Origin: JBIQLO01 sp044464175
Lineage (GTDB): Bacteria; Planctomycetota; Phycisphaerae; Tepidisphaerales; Tepidisphaeraceae
Assembly (NCBI GenBank): GCA_044464175.1
Contig: JBIQLO010000249.1
Coordinates: 1-5,243, forward strand
Direction of reading: 5' to 3'
DNA: 5,243 nucleotides
Shown here: positions 1-2,777 of the stretch, one piece after another
How the letters are laid out: each line of letters opens with the position of its first letter
Numbering within the stretch: position 1 is the first letter of the stretch
Translations under genes and position numbers: made by a program
The notes under the pieces: generated by a model
The model's database searches: none
Seen by the model: the letters and a program-made list of their open reading frames with translations, nothing else
Told to the model about the DNA's origin: nothing

Positions 1-908
1 GGGGAATAGGTGTAGTTCTTGACCGAGGAGTCGATGTAGATCACGCCGATGATCTCATCCCCCACGCGCTTGTCCCCCAGCTTGCGCGCTTTGATCGGCA
101 CACACAGCACCGAGCGAATGCCCATGTTGTGCACGCTCTTGCCCTTGGAAAAGCGATGGTCCGCCATCGCGTTGCTTGAGAGCACTCCCTCGCCGTTGCC
201 CAGCACGTGGTTGATGATCGTCCGCGAGGCGTGGATCTGCACCGGCTCCGGGGGGGCTTCCCCCCCTTCCTGCGGCTTCTCCTCCTCCGCCGCCGACTTG
301 GTCCCCTCCTCTTCCCGCGTGCGCACCACCTTGGGGATCAGTTCCTCACTGGCCGGGTCCACCAGCAGGATGATGCCCCGGTCGGCCTTCACGTGCTCGA
401 AGACCAGGTCCATCACCACTTCAAGCACCTGGTCGGCGTCGAAGCTGCTGCCCAGGGCCGCGCCAAGCTGATAGAGCAGCTTCAGGTTGTTCATCGCGGC
501 GGCCGCCGGCTCGGGCACCGCCAGCACCATCGAATCATCGTTCGAGGCGATGGTCTGCATGATCGAGGCGTCCATCCCCATTTCCTGCCCGGCCAGGGTG
601 ACACTGGAATTGGTCGTGCGCGACACCCCCGGCTGGGCGCCGAAGACCATCAGCGTCCGTCCCACCCGGACCTGGTCCCCGAGGCGCAGCTCATGATGGT
701 TGATCACGCGTACGCCGTTGACATAGGTGCCGTTGGCGCTGCCCAGGTCGTGCAGCACCCACTGCCCGTCGTTGGGCAGCAGTTCGCAGTGGCGGCGACT
801 GACGGTTTGATCGGTCAGCGGCAGCGACCGGCTTTCGCGCCCGATCAGCGCCGGCTTGTCGGGCAGCTCAAACCGCCGTCCCTTGTCCGGACCTTGTAGC
901 ACCAGCAT
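1..908 (-). CDS. FHA-GAF domain signalling protein, C-terminus beyond left edge
   Basis: The reading frame is open from ATG at 908 down to base 1, giving 302 codons with no stop, so the C-terminal part lies outside the window. Residues 1-91 form an FHA (phosphothreonine-binding) domain: GR at 23-24, SRRH at 37-40, and the NGTYVNG loop at 59-65, ending in a GDQVRVG strand. Residues about 139-300 look like a GAF sensory domain, from NNLKLLYQLG through DRGIILLVD (176-184) to IRSVLCVPI (264-272) and IIGVIYID (286-293). An acidic Pro/Gly-rich insert (about 198-224) interrupts the GAF. An in-frame GTG at 917 is an alternative start, bounded upstream by TAA; neither start has a good Shine-Dalgarno. 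Proteins of this layout usually carry a further output domain such as a histidine kinase, cyclase, PP2C phosphatase or sigma-54 AAA module, which cannot be seen here. It probably couples Ser/Thr phosphorylation to ligand sensing in the cytoplasm. It lies 73 bp downstream of csrA on the same strand, so it may be co-transcribed. FHA is near certain, GAF is confident, and the output is unknown. Confidence 0.9.
   Translation of the reverse strand, partial: MLVLQGPDKGRRFELPDKPALIGRESRSLPLTDQTVSRRHCELLPNDGQWVLHDLGSANGTYVNGVRVINHHELRLGDQVRVGRTLMVFGAQPGVSRTTNSSVTLAGQEMGMDASIMQTIASNDDSMVLAVPEPAAAAMNNLKLLYQLGAALGSSFDADQVLEVVMDLVFEHVKADRGIILLVDPASEELIPKVVRTREEEGTKSAAEEEKPQEGGEAPPEPVQIHASRTIINHVLGNGEGVLSSNAMADHRFSKGKSVHNMGIRSVLCVPIKARKLGDKRVGDEIIGVIYIDSSVKNYTYS
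250..266. repeat. Perfect G7-CTT-C7 hairpin inside the FHA-GAF gene
   Basis: Seven G (250-256), CTT, then seven C (260-266) form a perfect 7-bp stem with a 3-nt loop. It lies in the part of the FHA-GAF gene that encodes the Gly/Pro-rich insert (GGEAPPEP) of the GAF domain. It is most likely a by-product of GC-rich Gly and Pro codons. The homopolymer runs could be prone to replication slippage or sequencing error, although the frame reads through intact here. Confidence 0.6.
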
Positions 909-981
909 CGTAAGCACGTGGATAGTTTACCCGCCCCGGCCGACGAAATCGATGCTGTGGGAGCGCGTGTGGAAGCGGAAT

Positions 982-1233
982 TCAGGACTTGCTCGGCGGC
1001 CTGGGACCGGGCGGGGCGGCGGCCGAGGCCGGCGGCAGATCATCCGGCTGGAGTCCGGCGGCCGCCTGGTTCTCACGGCGAATGGCCTCGTAGATCTCCT
1101 TGCGGTGGACCGGCACGTTGCGGGGAGCCCGGATGCCCAGGCGCACCTTGTCCCCGCGGACATCGACGATGGTCACCTCGATGTCATCGCCGATCATCAC
1201 TGTTTCGTTGCGCTGACGCGACAGCACGAGCAT
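982..1233 (-). CDS. csrA: Carbon storage regulator CsrA (RNA-binding translational regulator)
   Basis: The 83-residue protein opens with the CsrA signature MLVLSRQRNETVMIGDDIEV and continues TIVDVRGDKVRLGIRAP. CsrA is a small homodimeric RNA-binding protein that recognises GGA motifs in mRNA leaders, often at the Shine-Dalgarno, and blocks or alters translation. The residues known to contact RNA are present: Leu4 and Arg6 in the first strand, and Arg44 in VHRKEIYEAI. The first 60 residues match the usual core of about 61 residues. The rest (about 57-83) is a longer Ala/Pro-rich tail, ending PPSKS, that is probably disordered. The start is ATG at 1233, supported by AGGAG 6 nt upstream. It sits 121 bp downstream of xerD and 73 bp upstream of the FHA-GAF gene. 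In many bacteria CsrA is antagonised by FliW or small RNAs, none of which is visible here. Identification is very secure; the targets cannot be told from the window. Confidence 0.97.
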   Translation of the reverse strand: MLVLSRQRNETVMIGDDIEVTIVDVRGDKVRLGIRAPRNVPVHRKEIYEAIRRENQAAAGLQPDDLPPASAAAPPGPRPPSKS

Positions 1234-1239
1234 GTTCGG

Positions 1240-1244
1240 CTCCT
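1240..1244 (-). promoter_or_regulatory. Shine-Dalgarno of csrA, with a GGA core that could bind CsrA
   Basis: On the minus strand the leader reads ACAGGAGCCGAAC before ATG 1233, giving AGGAG with 6 nt spacing, which fixes the csrA start. The same AGGA is the core recognised by CsrA, so autorepression as known in E. coli is possible. However, any purine-rich Shine-Dalgarno contains this core, so the regulatory reading is only inference. Confidence 0.75.
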
Positions 1245-1269
1245 GTGGCTACAAGGAAATCGGCCTGCC

Positions 1270-1281
1270 GGGCCGCGGCCC
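1270..1281. repeat. 12-bp perfect palindrome in the csrA leader
   Basis: GGGCCGCGGCCC is a perfect self-complementary 12-mer in the gap between xerD and csrA, between the candidate csrA promoter and its ribosome binding site. In RNA the two halves have too little loop to fold cleanly alone, though partial stems are possible. In DNA it could be a dimeric protein site. It has no T-run on the minus strand after it, so it does not look like a xerD terminator. A chance palindrome in GC-rich DNA is a fair alternative. Confidence 0.5.
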
Positions 1282-1301
1282 ATGAACATCAGCCTAAAGA
1301 C

Positions 1302-1332
1302 AGTATAGGCAGGTGGATAGGGGTTGTGGCAA
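1302..1332 (-). promoter_or_regulatory. Candidate csrA promoter
   Basis: On the minus strand TTGCCA (1332-1327) and TATACT (1307-1302) resemble -35 and -10 elements. The spacer is 19 bp, which is longer than the preferred 17. The -10 match is good and the local sequence is AT-richer than its surroundings. Transcription would start near 1295, giving a leader of about 60 nt that contains the 12-bp palindrome and the csrA ribosome binding site. If real, csrA and the FHA-GAF gene could be expressed apart from xerD. No other gene is seen in the 1234-1354 gap. Confidence 0.35.
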
Positions 1333-1354
1333 ATCTGTGCAAATTTCATGCCCC

Positions 1355-2284
1355 TCACCCCCGCGGGTGGAATTTCCGGTGGACGCTCTTGAGGCGGTCC
1401 TGGTCCACGTGGGTGTAGACCTGCGTGGTCTGGATGTCGGCGTGGCCCAGCAGTTCCTGCACCACGCGCAAATCCGCCCCGCCGCTGATGAGGTGGGTGG
1501 CGAAACAGTGGCGCAGGGTGTGGGGGGAGACCTCCTTGAGCAGCCCGGCCGCCCGGGCGTGCTTCTCCACCACCATCCACAGGGCGACCCTCTCCAGCGG
1601 GCGGCCGGTGCGGGAGAGAAAGAGGCGCTCCTCCCCCGCCGCCGCCGGACGGATTTCCAGGTAGCGCTCAATCGCCTCGGCCGCCGCCCGCCCCAGGGGG
1701 ACCAGCCGCTCCTTCGAGCCCTTGCCCAGCACGCGCACGCCCCGGGCCGCCAGATTCAGATCCGCCGGCTTCAGGTTGCACAGTTCCGTCGCGCGCAGGC
1801 CGGCGGCGTAGAGGAGCTCGAGAATGGCCACATCGCGGAAATAGAGGGGGGAGGCCGGATCGGGGGAGGCGATCAGCCGGTTCACCTGGTCGCGCGTCAG
1901 GACCATCGGCAGCGGGCGCTCCGGCTTGGGACGCTCCAGTTGCTCAAGCACCCGGTTGCGCCCCGGGGTATCCACCCCGTTCTCAGCCAGATACTTGAGA
2001 AAGACGCGGATGCACGCCAGCCGCCGCGTGACGGTCTGGGTGGACTTGCCCCGGCGCGACAGGTCCTGCAGATAGGCGCGGTAGTCGTCCGGCTCCCCCA
2101 GCGCCACATCCCTGCCCAGCCCCTGGAAAAAATCCCCCAGGTCCTCCAGGTCGCGGCGATAGGCATGGATCGAGTTGTCGGCCAGCCCCCGCTCCGAGGC
2201 CAGGAACAGCAGAAACCCGCGCACATGCGGCGAGGGGCTGCGCGTCTGGAGGACGGAGCGGGTTGGGGAGGCTTCATGAAACAT
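1355..2284 (-). CDS. xerD: Site-specific tyrosine recombinase, XerD-like
   Basis: This 309-residue protein is of normal length for XerC/XerD, which resolve chromosome dimers at dif sites during division. Residues about 20-105 are the SAM-like N-terminal core-binding domain (FLLFLASERGLADNSIHAYRRDL style), and about 125-300 the catalytic domain. All active-site residues are visible: Arg164 (AGLRATEL), Lys188 (LGKGSKERLVPLG), His255 and Arg258 (SPHTLRHCFATHL), His281 (LLGHADIQTTQ) and the nucleophile Tyr290 (VYTHV). The GGADLRVVQELLGH segment and the HPRG end are closer to E. coli XerD than XerC, but the paralog call is not firm without a tree. ATG 2284 is the only ATG giving the usual N-terminus; no clear Shine-Dalgarno precedes it. 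The frame stays open upstream to 2725, but that extension is antisense to a well-supported gene and has no Xer counterpart. It heads the minus-strand block with csrA behind it. A mobile-element integrase is possible but less likely given its length and Xer-type motifs. Confidence 0.92.
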   Translation of the reverse strand: MFHEASPTRSVLQTRSPSPHVRGFLLFLASERGLADNSIHAYRRDLEDLGDFFQGLGRDVALGEPDDYRAYLQDLSRRGKSTQTVTRRLACIRVFLKYLAENGVDTPGRNRVLEQLERPKPERPLPMVLTRDQVNRLIASPDPASPLYFRDVAILELLYAAGLRATELCNLKPADLNLAARGVRVLGKGSKERLVPLGRAAAEAIERYLEIRPAAAGEERLFLSRTGRPLERVALWMVVEKHARAAGLLKEVSPHTLRHCFATHLISGGADLRVVQELLGHADIQTTQVYTHVDQDRLKSVHRKFHPRG

Positions 2285-2291
2285 GGATGAA

Positions 2292-2314
2292 CCGTATCCG
2301 ACTATGGTACGGAT
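2292..2314. repeat. Short alternative inverted repeats between divergent genes
   Basis: In the 93-bp gap between xerD and the plus-strand operon, CCGTA (2292-2296) pairs with TACGG (2308-2312). Overlapping it, ATCCG (2296-2300) pairs with CGGAT (2310-2314) and is followed by a T-run. Each stem is only 5 bp. They could be an operator for a regulator of the divergent promoters or a very weak hairpin; chance is a serious alternative. Confidence 0.25.
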
Positions 2315-2321
2315 TTTTTCC

Positions 2322-2350
2322 TTGTAGGGGATGGGGGCGCGTGCTAAAAA
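2322..2350 (+). promoter_or_regulatory. Candidate promoter of the GG-tailed protein/DUF4132 operon
   Basis: TTGTAG (2322-2327) and TAAAAA (2345-2350) are separated by exactly 17 bp, a good fit to a sigma-70 type -35/-10 pair. The predicted transcript start near 2357 leaves a short leader before the ribosome binding site at 2366 and the ATG at 2378. It lies in the divergent gap, downstream of the small inverted repeats. The match is by eye and the -10 is imperfect. Confidence 0.4.
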
Positions 2351-2365
2351 GGACGGGTTCTTTTC

Positions 2366-2371
2366 GGGAGG
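2366..2371 (+). promoter_or_regulatory. Shine-Dalgarno deciding the start of the 131-residue gene
   Basis: GGGAGG lies 6 nt before ATG 2378. A second in-frame ATG at 2384 would be 12 nt away, too far, so 2378 is preferred. This strong site also supports the plus-strand gene against the antisense extension of the xerD frame. Confidence 0.75.
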
Positions 2372-2377
2372 CTGAAC

Positions 2378-2773
2378 ATGTCCATGACGCTCACAATTCG
2401 GGATGAGACGGTTGGGGGACGGATGAGCCACGAGCTGACGCTGGATATCCTGACCGAGCGCCTCACCGTGCGCGAGTTGATCCGCAGCCGGGTCTATCAG
2501 GAGGTGGACGACTACAACCGGCGCCGGCCGGAGACGTTCGCGGGCCTGGTGCAACCGACGGATGCGGAGACCACCCTCAACGGCTACAAGCCCAAGGCCC
2601 GGCGGACGATCCAGTGGAAGCCGCAATATGAAAAGGCGTGCGAGGCGTTCGAGCGGAACGGCTTTTTCATCCTGATCGACGACAAACAGGCCGAGAATCT
2701 GGAAGATGAAATCGTGCTTCGGCATGACACGAAGGTAAGTTTTGTGAAGTTGATGCCGCTGGTGGGAGGGTGA
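2378..2773 (+). CDS. Small protein with C-terminal Gly-Gly, candidate ubiquitin/MoaD-like beta-grasp protein
   Basis: 131 residues; I know no named family for it. Directly visible: a hydrophobic N-terminal strand (MTLTIRDE, 3-10), a second strand and helix (LTLDILTERLTVRELIRSRVYQEV, about 20-43, split as strand 20-31 and helix 31-46), a charged middle section (47-90) with a Tyr/Lys-rich stretch, then FFILIDDKQ (96-104), LEDEIVL (108-114) and VSFVKLMPLVGG (120-131). The last residues are Gly130-Gly131 followed at once by TGA. The strand-helix start, the late NGFFILIDD...LEDEI turn, and a final hydrophobic strand running into PLVGG recall MoaD, ThiS and ubiquitin, whose C-terminal glycine is activated by an E1-like enzyme. 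The protein is longer than MoaD/ThiS (about 65-90 residues), so the middle would be an insertion. There is no signal peptide or membrane segment, so it should be cytoplasmic. It is the first gene of an operon, with its stop 4 bp before the DUF4132 start. The gene is very secure; the beta-grasp assignment is inference from pattern only, with no activating enzyme in the window. Confidence 0.85.
   Translation: MSMTLTIRDETVGGRMSHELTLDILTERLTVRELIRSRVYQEVDDYNRRRPETFAGLVQPTDAETTLNGYKPKARRTIQWKPQYEKACEAFERNGFFILIDDKQAENLEDEIVLRHDTKVSFVKLMPLVGG
2764..2770 (+). promoter_or_regulatory. Shine-Dalgarno for the DUF4132 gene, embedded in the upstream Gly-Gly codons
   Basis: GGGAGGG ends 7 nt before TTG 2778, an ideal spacing that supports this non-ATG start. 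Its bases are the final GGA GGG glycine codons of the upstream gene plus the G that precedes them. Ribosomes ending the first gene therefore sit on the start region of the second, so translational coupling is expected. Confidence 0.75.
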
Positions 2774-2777
2774 TTAT

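Noticed and set aside
207..899. 230-residue plus-strand open frame opposite the FHA-GAF gene
   Set aside because: The minus strand encodes clear FHA and GAF domains here; the plus-strand translation is His/Arg/Gly-rich with no recognisable fold.
1355..2284. Phage or integrative-element integrase rather than Xer
   Set aside because: Length, the GGADLRVVQELLGH and HPRG segments are XerD-like, and no att-site repeat, tRNA gene or phage gene is visible nearby.
1313..2290. 325-residue plus-strand open frame opposite xerD
   Set aside because: It is a GC-rich antisense shadow of a gene with full catalytic motifs; its translation is low-complexity Gln/Arg/Gly without any domain.
2296..2320. Intrinsic terminator from ATCCG/CGGAT followed by T6
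   Set aside because: The stem is only 5 bp with a 9-nt loop, and it sits between divergent starts where no transcript needs to end.
2285..2725. N-terminal extension of the xerD frame to a 456-residue protein
   Set aside because: It runs antisense through the GG-tailed gene, which has a strong Shine-Dalgarno and operon context, and XerC/XerD proteins are about 300 residues and begin where ATG 2284 places the start.
2378..2773. Antitoxin of a toxin-antitoxin pair with the DUF4132 gene as toxin
   Set aside because: Small-then-large gene order fits, but the small protein has no DNA-binding motif and its bare Gly-Gly end is better explained otherwise; DUF4132 is not known to me as a toxin.
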